This document shows positions 17,670 through 25,186 of a stretch of DNA of 64,000 nt, one piece after another. This stretch comes from GCA-2748575 sp965222725. Its GTDB lineage: Bacteria > Pseudomonadota > Gammaproteobacteria > Pseudomonadales > Ketobacteraceae. The DNA lies in contig OZ244969.1 of NCBI GenBank assembly GCA_965222725.1, positions 1,426,001-1,490,000 on the forward strand. The letters are read 5' to 3'. How positions within the stretch are numbered: the first letter of the stretch is position 1; each line of letters begins with the position of its first letter. Under the pieces are notes generated by a model. It saw only the letters and a program-made list of their open reading frames with translations, made no database searches and had not been told where the DNA came from. The position numbers and the translations under genes are program-made.

Positions 17670-17906
17670 ATGACAACCCATAGTGTGAATTTACAAGAGG
17701 CAGAAGGCCACCTGAAAGAGCTGGCAGAGTTGGCCACACAAGGTACGGAAGTGATCATCAGAATGGATAATGGACAAGCGTTAAAGCTGGTTGTTGAAGG
17801 GCAGAAAAGAGACAGCCTGTTTGGGTTGTATGAAGGTAAAATCCAAATGAGTGATGACTTTGATGACGAGCTTCCAGAAAGCTATTGGTTGGGAGATAGT
17901 CAGTGA
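17670..17906 (+). CDS. Phd/YefM-type antitoxin
   Basis: A protein of 78 residues. The N-terminal half (VNLQEAEGHLKELAELATQG, then TEVIIRMDNGQALKLVV) is the DNA-binding prevent-host-death fold. The acidic C-terminal tail (MSDDFDDELPESYW) is of the kind that wraps the toxin. It lies six bases upstream of a VapC-type PIN toxin gene, the usual order. A TATACT-like -10 sits at about 17603. The pair normally represses its own promoter. As the toxin gene is frameshifted, this antitoxin may be a relic with a residual regulatory role. Confidence 0.82.
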   Translation: MTTHSVNLQEAEGHLKELAELATQGTEVIIRMDNGQALKLVVEGQKRDSLFGLYEGKIQMSDDFDDELPESYWLGDSQ

Positions 17907-17911
17907 ATTAA

Positions 17912-18299
17912 TTGCTGGATACCCATACGTTCTTATGGCTTCTGAGCGATATCAAAATTACCCCCTAACGTTGTTGAGCTGTGTAAAGATCCCGACAACG
18001 CGCTTTACCTCAGTGTAGTGAATAGCTGGGAAATACAAACCAAAGCCCAAAAAGGAAAGCTGGCGTTACCTGTGCCCCGAAAAGAGCTGATCCAAAATAG
18101 TTTGGCCCATGGCTTAATCATGTTGCCGGTGAAAGGCGAGCACATAGATGCGCTGGATGATATTGCCGATCATCATGCTGACCCGTTTGACCGCTTGCTG
18201 ATCGCCCAGGCTATCACCGAAAATTTAACACTCTTAAGCGTGGATGAGAAAATCCATCTATACGAAGAAGTTAACGTCCTCTGGAATCAGCATAGTTAA
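17912..18299 (+). pseudogene. VapC-like PIN-domain toxin, broken by a +1 frameshift
   Basis: The first frame from TTG 17912 reads LLDTHTFLWLLSD, the start of a VapC/PIN ribonuclease with its first metal-binding Asp, and stops soon after KITP. A second frame continues as VVELCKDPDNALYLSVVNSW...IADHHADPFDRLLIAQA...TLLSVDEKI to 18299, with the remaining conserved acidic residues. The span is 388 bases, one more than a multiple of three. Removing one C from the CCCCC run near 17965 restores an intact protein of about 128 residues. The toxin is inactive as written, or the run is miscounted. Confidence 0.85.
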
Positions 18300-18381
18300 C
18301 TTGCAAAAAAGCTTGCAAAGCTGGCTCTCAGCAGCGATTCATGATTCATAAGGGTGTGCGGTATCCAGACTGACGTCGGAT

Positions 18382-18458
18382 TGGCCCGCCCGAGAGGATT
18401 CGAACCTCTGACCTTTGCCTCCGGAGGGCAACGCTCTATCCAGCTGAGCTACGGGCGG
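18382..18458 (-). tRNA. tRNA-Arg (anticodon CCG), CCA encoded
   Basis: Read on the minus strand: acceptor CCGCCCG (18458-18452) pairs with CGGGCGG, discriminator G, then encoded CCA (18384-18382). The D-arm contains TAGCTCAGCTGGATAGAGC. The anticodon loop CTCCGGA gives CCG. The T-arm is AGAGG-TTCGAAT-CCTCT. All stems close. A decayed copy of its 3' end lies at 14112-14136. Confidence 0.96.
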
Positions 18459-18555
18459 ATCGGGGGATACATGCCATCAGTCAACCGGCTTTACGGGCCA
18501 CCTCAGGCAGGGCTGCAAGTCTAGCAAAAACCGGGGGTAGCGGGCAATTCAAGAT

Positions 18556-19362
18556 TCAGCGAGATTGGTCGTACAGATTGCGGGTGGCGTTGGAAATAAA
18601 GCGGATGCCCCATTTTCGGGGGAGCAGGCGCTGGAACACCAGATAGGTCAGCCGGTTGATGATACCGGGAACGGTGGTGGGCCCTTTACCCAGACTGGTC
18701 AGCGCCTGGCGTGCCACCTGCTCCGGCTCCATGGGGAACACCGTGTGTTGACGCTCTTTGGGCGTGGCATTCTGGAATTTGGGTGTCAGAGTGGCGCCGG
18801 CAGTGGGAGCCAGCACATCCACGCCATAGGCCGCAAATTCTTCCCACAGGCTTTCTGCCAGAATGGTATCGAACGCTTTGGTGGCCGCGTAGGTGGATAC
18901 CATGGCCGTACCCTGATAGCCGGAGAGGGAGCTCATAAATATAAGGCCACCCCGGCCCCGCTGTTTCATGGCATCGCCAAAGACACTGGCAGCAATCACC
19001 GGGCCACGGCAGTTTACATCCAGGGTTTTCAGCTTGCCTTCTAGCGGCATTTCAATGAAGGGGCCGATCTCTGAGTAACAGGCGTTGTAGATCAGCAGGC
19101 CAATATCGAATTGATCGGCGATTTCCCGGCACTGATCGGCCAGGTCGGGGGATGCCAGATCCAGTAACCGGGCCTGGACCTGAATGCCATGGTTTTTTCC
19201 CAGCCGCTCAGCCAGGTCGTTAAGCAGCCTTTCATCGATATCGATCAAATACAGATGAAAGCCCGCCGCTGCCAGTTGTTCGGCAAAGGCCTGGCCTATG
19301 CCCTGAGCCGCACCTGCAATGACTGCCCAGGGGCCGTATTGTTGGGTGGTTAGAGTTGTCAT
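18556..19362 (-). CDS. SDR family NAD(P)-dependent oxidoreductase
   Basis: A protein of 268 residues when started at the ATG 19362 (AAGGCGG upstream); a longer frame reaches 19521 but its extra 53 residues are not SDR-like. The cofactor motif AGAAQGIGQAFAEQL, the NAC motif in YNACYSE, the catalytic serine region FMSSLSGYQG and Tyr-x-x-x-Lys in YAATKAF are all present. The C-terminus is longer than in minimal SDRs and ends with a basic hydrophobic segment (about residues 235-260), as in membrane-associated ketoreductases of lipid metabolism. The substrate is unknown. It is a single gene. Confidence 0.87.
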   Translation of the reverse strand: MTTLTTQQYGPWAVIAGAAQGIGQAFAEQLAAAGFHLYLIDIDERLLNDLAERLGKNHGIQVQARLLDLASPDLADQCREIADQFDIGLLIYNACYSEIGPFIEMPLEGKLKTLDVNCRGPVIAASVFGDAMKQRGRGGLIFMSSLSGYQGTAMVSTYAATKAFDTILAESLWEEFAAYGVDVLAPTAGATLTPKFQNATPKERQHTVFPMEPEQVARQALTSLGKGPTTVPGIINRLTYLVFQRLLPRKWGIRFISNATRNLYDQSR

Positions 19363-19577
19363 CTTGTCCGCCTTGAAACCTGACCCGAAAAATCCTTTTT
19401 GAGGATTATCCGGCTCAATCTTTGGTTTTGTCCGGTGAACAGCATGCCGTTGCGCCAACGCATCCTGTTGTTGCCGGTGTATTTCAGGCAGTTTACAGGG
19501 AAATGGAGTGATTTTTACCATTGCCCGCCTGATTCAATTCGGGAATGCTGAAAGATCACTGCCCGATTCCAGAACCT

Positions 19578-19844
19578 AGGGAACCTCTGATCAAGTCCAG
19601 GTGGCCTCTGCGCAACCTGAAAGGTGCAACTGCAAGGCAAGTTTCGCCGTTAATGGCCGTCGTCCTTAACAAGAAACTTAACGCAGCAGCTGTGCCTTTC
19701 AGGCCGCGCCCGTAGGGTCCTTCAGGAATTCCCCCTGGCCGCGTTGTGCTGCTTCGCCGGGCAACCAGCCCGCCTGCATCGCACGCCTTGCCAGGAAAAA
19801 TTCCTGAAGGACAGAGGCCGCCTGGACTTGATCAGAGGTTCCCT
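19578..19844. repeat. 267-bp palindromic MITE-like element
   Basis: The terminal inverted repeats begin AGGGAACCTCTGATCAAGTC and run for about 33 bases with one mismatch (19578-19610 and 19812-19844). Internally, TCCTTCAGGAATT..CCTGGC occurs again in inverted form, and CCTGAAAGG/CCTTTCAGG is a further inverted pair, so the element can fold into nested hairpins. No ORF fits inside. No clear target-site duplication is seen. It lies about 47 bases before the PHP lipoprotein gene and could affect its transcription. Confidence 0.85.
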
Positions 19845-19890
19845 TGAACGCAAAACAATAATAATGACTACTGCCAATAAGTAGAATGCC

Positions 19891-22638
19891 ATGAAACAGC
19901 TTAAGCCCCTTTACAGTGCTCTGGCGCTGTCATTGATACTCACTGCCTGTGGTGGCAGCAACTCCGGCGATTCCGCAACGGAACCGGCCAGGGATGCCGG
20001 CCTGGACGCGTCTTCCACCGCACCTGCAGCCAACACCGATTTTATTGCCGGCAATTGCCCGGAGCCGGGTAATGCGTTGGCTACACCTATTACCGATCCG
20101 GATTTTGCCTTTGCGGGCCCCAATGCCCTGGGCGCTGCCGGGGATTATCTGCTGGCCAATCAGCAGGCGGCTTTTGTGATCAGCGGCATTGGCCCGCAAA
20201 AAACTTACTACCACTACCCGGGCATTCTGATTGATGCCGTGCCCATGAACGGCTGTGAGCAGGCCGGCGACGACAACTTTTATGAACTGGCTTTAATGAC
20301 CCTGCGTGCCAGTGTCCCCACGGTCACTTCTTCCCGTATGCGCGCATTCCGTGGCGACCGGATTGAAGTGATTCAGGATGGCAGCAATGGTGAAGCCGCT
20401 ATCGTGCGTGTTCATGGCAGTGATGATACCTACTGGCTGGTGGAAACCGTGTTAATGCAGGAGGCTTTGAAAGAAGGTCGCCCCATGGGGTATTCCACGC
20501 CGTTTAATCTGAATATCGTCGTGGATTATATTCTGGAGCCGAACGCTGCCACGTTGAAAGTAGAATACAAATTGCAGAACGCACTGGATGGCTTTAACGG
20601 TATTACGGCGGCCTTTGGCTTGTTGTCGGCGGGCGAAGGTCCGGAACTGAATTCCTTTTCTGCGTTTGACGTGGATGTGGATCGCGTGGTGCTGGAGCAC
20701 GGTATTCCCTGGATATCCACCGGTGCCAACAACAGCAGTTTTGCCTATGGAGAAAACACCAACTACTTAACCACTGTTGATGTGATCGGTGTGTTCGGCA
20801 CCGCGGATCTGGCCCAGGTGGCCAATACCTACTTTGGTAATTTTCTGCTGGCCAGTGGTGAAAAAGGCGATACGGTAACCCGTGAGTTGTTTGTTTCTGT
20901 TGCGGCGGGCAGCGAACTGGATGCCATTACCGAGTACGTGGATTATGTGAACCCGGTGGTAAAACGCATGCCGGCACACATTACTGTGAAAGCGATAGAT
21001 CAGGGAACGCAACAACCCCTTGCCGGTGCCGTCATAGAGGTGCAAACCAAAAAACAGGTGCTGTTGCAGAACTGGCCTTACGAAACCTTTCTGTCAACGC
21101 AAACGGATGCCGCCGGTGAGTATAGCGGTGATATTCCCTTGATTTCCTATCTTGAAAGCCAGCCCTATCGGGTTACTGCGTCCCTTCCCGGCAGAGCTGA
21201 TCCTGCACCCATTATTATTTTCCCTGGTGAGCAGAATGAACTTCAGTTTGTGTTCGGCCCGCAGGGCAAAGTGGCGTACAACTTCAAGAATGATGCCGGT
21301 GCATCTATCCCCACCCAGTTATCCTTCTGGCGTGGCAACCAGTTGGTTGAACGTTTTTATCTGGCGGATGGCAGCGGTGAAGTGCTCATTCCCCCCGGTG
21401 ATTATGATGTGGGTATTTCCCATGGCTGGGAATACGACGTAGTGGAAAAGCCCTTAACGGTTCTGCCCGATACCACTACCCCCTTGCAGGCCACTCTTAA
21501 GCACTGGGTGGATACCCGTGGCTATATGAGCTTTGATGCCCATGTGCATTCCGCTCCCAGCCCGGACAGTACGGTTTCCGTTAACGATCGTGTGACCACT
21601 GCGGCAGCAGCCGGCCTGGAAGTGGTGGTGTCCACAGATCATGAAGTGGTGACGGATCTTGCCCCGGCTGTGAACGCCACCGGATTGAACGCCTGGGTAG
21701 CAACTGTGGTAGGGCAGGAAGTAACGGCCGGTATGCCCAATCACACCATTGCCTATCCGTTACCGGTTCAGGAAAATGAGCCGCGCGGTGGACCGGTTCC
21801 CTGGTACGGCAAATCCATTGGTGAAATCTATGCTAACGAAGCTGCCCGGGGCGCACAGATACGCACATTGGCGCATCCGCGTCTGGATATTCTAAATGTG
21901 ATTGGCTGGGATCGGGTACTTGGCGCGCCTACCAGGGAAAACAACGATGGCACCGGTTTACCACCGGAAGCGGAGTTGTGGTCCTGGGATTTTGAGGCCA
22001 TGGAATACATGAACGGTGTGGAAAAAGTGTTTTCCAGTGGTTTGTTTGAAGACTGGATGAGCTTTATCAATCACGGTAAACGTATTACCGCCACCGGCGC
22101 CAGTGATATGCACGATTACCGCCCGCCGGGTATGCCAAGAAATTATTTCCGCAGCAGTACCGATTCACCGGCAGCATTTAACGAACAGGAACTGGTGGAT
22201 TCCGTAAAAGGGGGGCATCTGCTGGTAAGCACCGGCGCCTTTGCCAGGGTATCTGTTAACAATGAAGCCACCATGGGTGATGTGATCACAGATACCGACG
22301 GTAGCGTGGATCTTAACCTGCATGTGGAAGCCTTGCCGCAAACGGATATGGCGTATGCCGTTGTGTATGTGAACTGTGATGAAACCCAGGTGCTGGCCAT
22401 GGCCAATCCTGCAGACAGTGCCGTTAAATTCAGTGAAACCATTGCGCTAAATCTGAACACAGAAAAAGACGCTCATGTAGTGGTACTGGGTTTTGGTGCG
22501 CATTACATGAACCGGGAATTGCCGCAATACAATCCAAGAGAAGTGCCACGCTTTACCACCAACCCCGTTTATGTGGATCAGGATGGTAATGGCGTGTTTG
22601 ATGCGCCGGGTGGAAAGTCCTGCAGTTTTTCCTACTAA
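19891..22638 (+). CDS. CehA/McbA-type PHP-domain lipoprotein
   Basis: A protein of 915 residues. A lipoprotein signal ends at LILTAC (Cys20). About 500 residues of beta-rich domains follow; residues about 385-540 look like carboxypeptidase-regulatory-like folds. The PHP metallohydrolase domain starts at SFDAHVHSAPSPD (metal ligands His-x-His), with VVSTDHEVV, HPRLDILNVIGWD and TGASDMHDYR downstream. CehA/McbA relatives hydrolyse carbamate esters, but most members are uncharacterised. It is probably an outer-membrane-anchored metal-dependent hydrolase or phosphoesterase. A 33-base piece of this gene is duplicated at 14139-14171. Confidence 0.88.
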   Translation: MKQLKPLYSALALSLILTACGGSNSGDSATEPARDAGLDASSTAPAANTDFIAGNCPEPGNALATPITDPDFAFAGPNALGAAGDYLLANQQAAFVISGIGPQKTYYHYPGILIDAVPMNGCEQAGDDNFYELALMTLRASVPTVTSSRMRAFRGDRIEVIQDGSNGEAAIVRVHGSDDTYWLVETVLMQEALKEGRPMGYSTPFNLNIVVDYILEPNAATLKVEYKLQNALDGFNGITAAFGLLSAGEGPELNSFSAFDVDVDRVVLEHGIPWISTGANNSSFAYGENTNYLTTVDVIGVFGTADLAQVANTYFGNFLLASGEKGDTVTRELFVSVAAGSELDAITEYVDYVNPVVKRMPAHITVKAIDQGTQQPLAGAVIEVQTKKQVLLQNWPYETFLSTQTDAAGEYSGDIPLISYLESQPYRVTASLPGRADPAPIIIFPGEQNELQFVFGPQGKVAYNFKNDAGASIPTQLSFWRGNQLVERFYLADGSGEVLIPPGDYDVGISHGWEYDVVEKPLTVLPDTTTPLQATLKHWVDTRGYMSFDAHVHSAPSPDSTVSVNDRVTTAAAAGLEVVVSTDHEVVTDLAPAVNATGLNAWVATVVGQEVTAGMPNHTIAYPLPVQENEPRGGPVPWYGKSIGEIYANEAARGAQIRTLAHPRLDILNVIGWDRVLGAPTRENNDGTGLPPEAELWSWDFEAMEYMNGVEKVFSSGLFEDWMSFINHGKRITATGASDMHDYRPPGMPRNYFRSSTDSPAAFNEQELVDSVKGGHLLVSTGAFARVSVNNEATMGDVITDTDGSVDLNLHVEALPQTDMAYAVVYVNCDETQVLAMANPADSAVKFSETIALNLNTEKDAHVVVLGFGAHYMNRELPQYNPREVPRFTTNPVYVDQDGNGVFDAPGGKSCSFSY

Positions 22639-23011
22639 GCAGCACTTACGGAACAACAGGGAAAACCGCGGTTTAATCAGTTGGTTAGACTGCGGTTAAG
22701 GATTAAAGAATACGAGATTGGAAAAAAGAGGCGCAGCTTCATGCCGCGCGAACCACAAAGGGGGAACTGTATAAATCTTTTCGTTTAAGAAATTGGATTA
22801 CGGGATTCTAGCGAAACTGACTTTGCATGTGTATTCCTTTTGGTATCTTTTCGTGTAACGAACGTACCAGAATGTAAGGAAGGAACATTTTTTATTCGAA
22901 AGCGCGCTGTTGCGTAAAAGGAGCTATCAGGCTATCTGGTGGAACTTTGGGCGCAGCTACAAAAACGCAAGATCGGGAAACCAGGAATAACTGTCTGCGC
23001 CCATCAGCAAA
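22639..23011. other. Intergenic, nothing recognised
   Basis: No terminator with a clear U-tract and no gene were found. The sequence holds AT-rich stretches and two occurrences of the word ATCTTTTCGT (about 22773 and 22846). A plus-strand open frame that begins in this stretch runs antisense through the small PEP-CTERM-like gene and looks like its shadow. Confidence 0.4.
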
Positions 23012-23188
23012 TTAATTGTCGGATTTATCCTGTTGCTTTTTGGCCATTCCCAGTGCCAGCAAGCCTACAGCAAGCAAACCCAGCGACGCCGGGTCTGCCA
23101 GAGAACTTTCTGACTGAATCGCCATCAACTGTGGCAAGGTCAGCGCCAGAACTCCAACAAACATCCCAACCGGCAATAAGTACTTCAC
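23012..23188 (-). CDS. Tiny PEP-CTERM-like exported protein
   Basis: A protein of 58 residues from GTG 23188, chosen for a GAGGAG seven bases upstream. An N-terminal signal-like helix (KYLLPVGMFVGVLALTLPQ) is followed by only about ten polar residues, then ADPASLGLLAVGLLALGMAK and KQQDKSDN. This is a hydrophobic C-terminal helix preceded by a degenerate Pro-containing motif and followed by a basic tail, as in exosortase substrates. Almost nothing would remain after both ends are processed. It could instead be a plain two-helix membrane peptide. A clear PEP-CTERM protein occurs at 54947-55729. Confidence 0.6.
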   Translation of the reverse strand: MKYLLPVGMFVGVLALTLPQLMAIQSESSLADPASLGLLAVGLLALGMAKKQQDKSDN

Positions 23189-23620
23189 AACTAACTCCTC
23201 AAAATAGTGACGTGATAAAAAGCAGTGCAGCTTATTTAAATTCAAAAGCTGCGCATCCTATTCAATTACCATGCCACGACGCAAGTTATTGATTTTTAAA
23301 GGGTTGAATGCGGGTTGTCGGTTCCTCTGTAAACCTTGCCGACAAAAAACTGATAGAAGCCAAAAACTGTCCGGAAATTGTCCTTAATCAATCATGGTTT
23401 CTTCATTGTTGTGTCACTAAGCCACTGAAACTCAAAAGATTTATAGGCTGTTTGGTGTCAAAATAAACAAAAAGGGGCCACTTGATTACTTTTTGGGTTG
23501 TCCAATCTGTAAAATATGGCGACACCCGCTTTTCAGAGTTTTTGTTTCCAAAGCAGAAACAGTTATACTTGCGCCCTCAAGAATTTAATCACGATTTATC
23601 ACATTGGGTGGAGAGACAAT
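23189..23620. other. Divergent intergenic region before the c5 cytochrome gene
   Basis: No gene is recognised. The stretch must hold promoters for the small minus-strand gene and for the plus-strand cytochrome gene. TTGATT and ATCAAT words occur at several places, but no complete FNR/Anr box (TTGAT-N4-ATCAA) was found. Confidence 0.35.
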
Positions 23621-24097
23621 ATGGGCGCTATTTCGCAGAAGCTCCTGGCAGGTATGGTTGTATTGGGTGTTGCTTTCGCAGGCCCTGCAATGGCCTCAAA
23701 ACTGAAAGATCAATCCGGCAGCGATGACCCCATGGGCACCCGCTCCATTATGAGCCCGGCCAAAATTGCCGAGCGTACTGCCCCGGATGCCAACGTGTGC
23801 CTGGAAGGCGAAGAATGTGGCCAGGCCAGTGCCAAAGCCGCGGAAGAAACCGCCGCTGCCACGCCTGAAGACATGTACACCGGCAAGTGTTCTTCCTGCC
23901 ACGCTGCTGGCGTACTGAATGCACCGGTTCCCGGTAAAGCAGATCAGTGGGAATCCCGCATCGCGCAGGGCACTGACACTCTTTATAAGCACGCCATCGG
24001 CGGTTTTAATTCCATGCCTCCCAAAGGCGGCTGCATGGATTGCTCCGACGACGACATTAAAGCCATCGTCGATTACATGGTTGAGCAAAGCCAGTAA
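23621..24097 (+). CDS. Cytochrome c5-type monoheme protein
   Basis: A protein of 158 residues. The start at ATG 23621 follows GGTGGAGAG; the longer frame upstream is not signal-like. The signal peptide is cleaved near AMA-SK. A linker rich in Ala/Glu leads to the heme motif CSSCH (residues 90-94). NSMPPKGGCMDCSDDDIKAI has the probable Met ligand (MPP) and a cysteine pair typical of c5 cytochromes. It is a periplasmic electron carrier, perhaps loosely membrane-attached. A second c5-like gene follows after 11 bases. Confidence 0.92.
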   Translation: MGAISQKLLAGMVVLGVAFAGPAMASKLKDQSGSDDPMGTRSIMSPAKIAERTAPDANVCLEGEECGQASAKAAEETAAATPEDMYTGKCSSCHAAGVLNAPVPGKADQWESRIAQGTDTLYKHAIGGFNSMPPKGGCMDCSDDDIKAIVDYMVEQSQ

Positions 24098-24108
24098 TTG
24101 ATAAGGAT

Positions 24109-24468
24109 ATGAGCATTAAAACGATGTTCAAAAAACAGAAAGCCCCGGTGACATCAGTCGCCGGGGCTTTTTTGTGTCTGTCTGTTTTGCTGACAAGCGG
24201 CTGCGCCAATGATGACCTGAACCTGGACAATCCCCAGGCCGTTTACGAAAACTATTGTTTTGCCTGCCATGATACCGGCGCTGCCGGAGCCCCTCGTCTG
24301 GACCAGGCGGAATTCTGGAACGCCGCCAGCGCAAATCGTGAACAGTTTTATAACAGCACCATCAAAGGTGTCCGGGCCATGCCGAAAAAAGGCACCTGCC
24401 TGTCCTGCACCGATGAACAACTCAAGCAAACCGTGGACTGGATGCTGGAGCAGCCCAGTCCTCAATAG
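24109..24468 (+). CDS. Cytochrome c5-like lipoprotein
   Basis: A protein of 119 residues. The basic N-region (MFKKQK) and hydrophobic core lead to lipobox LLTSGC (Cys32). The heme motif is CFACH, with MPKKGTCLSC providing the Met ligand and the c5 cysteine pair. It probably forms an electron-transfer pair with the preceding cytochrome. A perfect intrinsic terminator hairpin with a T-run (24141-24173) lies inside codons 11-22. A shorter start after the hairpin (TTG) would leave no usable signal peptide, so the hairpin appears to be truly within the coding region. Confidence 0.87.
   Translation: MSIKTMFKKQKAPVTSVAGAFLCLSVLLTSGCANDDLNLDNPQAVYENYCFACHDTGAAGAPRLDQAEFWNAASANREQFYNSTIKGVRAMPKKGTCLSCTDEQLKQTVDWMLEQPSPQ
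24141..24173 (+). terminator. Intrinsic terminator inside the cytochrome lipoprotein coding region
   Basis: AGCCCCGGTGAC (24141-24152), loop ATCA, then GTCGCCGGGGCT (24157-24168) form a 12-base-pair stem with one G-U, followed at once by six T. It would terminate transcripts from the first cytochrome gene and, unless read through or masked by ribosomes, also prevent expression of the second. Confidence 0.85.
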
Positions 24469-24486
24469 CTGTCGTTCAAAGCTTGG

Positions 24487-24705
24487 TTAGTGATCGCGCT
24501 TCTGTTTTGCTGAAGCATCACTGCGCAGTCTGGCAAACAGCATGCTGGACGTCAGCGCCAATCCCAGCACAGCCACCCCGATCACGCCAAAGCTTATCCC
24601 CTCATGGGAATGGATCAATTGAGAAGTATGGCCCGGGTGAGCAAATGCAGAACCCGCAGCCACTAACATGGTTGTTCCTGTCAAAAAGTTTGTAACAGAT
24701 TTCAT
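24487..24705 (-). CDS. Small periplasmic/membrane protein with His-rich N-terminus
   Basis: A protein of 72 residues. The signal peptide ends at GSAFA, giving a mature N-terminus HPGHTSQLIHSHEG with four histidines. One transmembrane helix follows (ISFGVIGVAVLGLALTSSML) and then a basic tail. The topology is a short metal-binding-like periplasmic stub anchored in the inner membrane. It faces the cytochrome genes tail to tail. I recall no named family; a role in copper or nickel handling is only a guess. Urease, a nickel enzyme, lies 480 bases away on the other strand. Confidence 0.65.
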   Translation of the reverse strand: MKSVTNFLTGTTMLVAAGSAFAHPGHTSQLIHSHEGISFGVIGVAVLGLALTSSMLFARLRSDASAKQKRDH

Positions 24706-24981
24706 TATTACGCCTCGATAAAATTTCCCCGGATCGCCCGTAACCCACTTAATGCTTCGCTCATGACGATCCCCAAACGATCACCATGGTGGTAAAGATC
24801 CGGGCTTGCCCCATGCAAGTGCAAGGGTGCAATAGTTCAATACTAAAACAAAGCTTCAGCAAAAAACGTTCCGTATCAATTCTTTCCTGTTAAAACGCCG
24901 CATTTGCCCACAAACACAGTACTCAACAATGCTGGGCATTATTTCAATACTGCCAACGCTTCATTCAATGCGCCAAGTATT

Positions 24982-24996
24982 GCACCAATAGTGTGC
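24982..24996 (+). promoter_or_regulatory. NtrC-like binding site upstream of ureD
   Basis: GCACC-AATAG-TGTGC matches the enhancer consensus GCACY-N5-RGTGC at nine of ten fixed positions. It lies about 130 bases upstream of the sigma-54-like promoter, a typical enhancer distance. Confidence 0.5.
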
Positions 24997-25106
24997 TGCC
25001 ATAAAGTGGTGCGAACTTTGTTGGTGCGTTTTCAATAAACGCAAAGCCTGCGGTTGATGGTTATTTGATCTGAATAATGGCTGAAGCCTTTAAAACAGGG
25101 CACTCC

Positions 25107-25145
25107 AAGTGTCAGGTACATTGTTTGCAAACAGACCTGACACTT
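25107..25145. promoter_or_regulatory. Perfect inverted repeat overlapping the sigma-54-like promoter of ureD
   Basis: AAGTGTCAGGT (25107-25117) and ACCTGACACTT (25135-25145) are perfect inverted arms 17 bases apart. The candidate sigma-54 promoter starts in the left arm and the predicted transcription start falls in or next to the right arm. It could be a repressor operator or a hairpin at the RNA 5' end. Confidence 0.55.
25114..25129 (+). promoter_or_regulatory. Candidate sigma-54 promoter for the urease operon
   Basis: AGGTAC...TTTGCA has GG (25115-25116) and GC (25127-25128) separated by exactly ten bases and a perfect TTTGCA -12 element; the -24 element has two deviations from TGGCAC. 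It lies 58 bases before the ureD start codon. Confidence 0.5.
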
Positions 25146-25186
25146 TTGTGAACATAAAAACCATGTCTTAAAACAGTGCGCAGCCA

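Noticed and set aside
23481..23620. An FNR/Anr box before the cytochrome c5 gene
   Set aside because: Only isolated TTGAT half-sites are present; the paired half at N4 spacing is missing.
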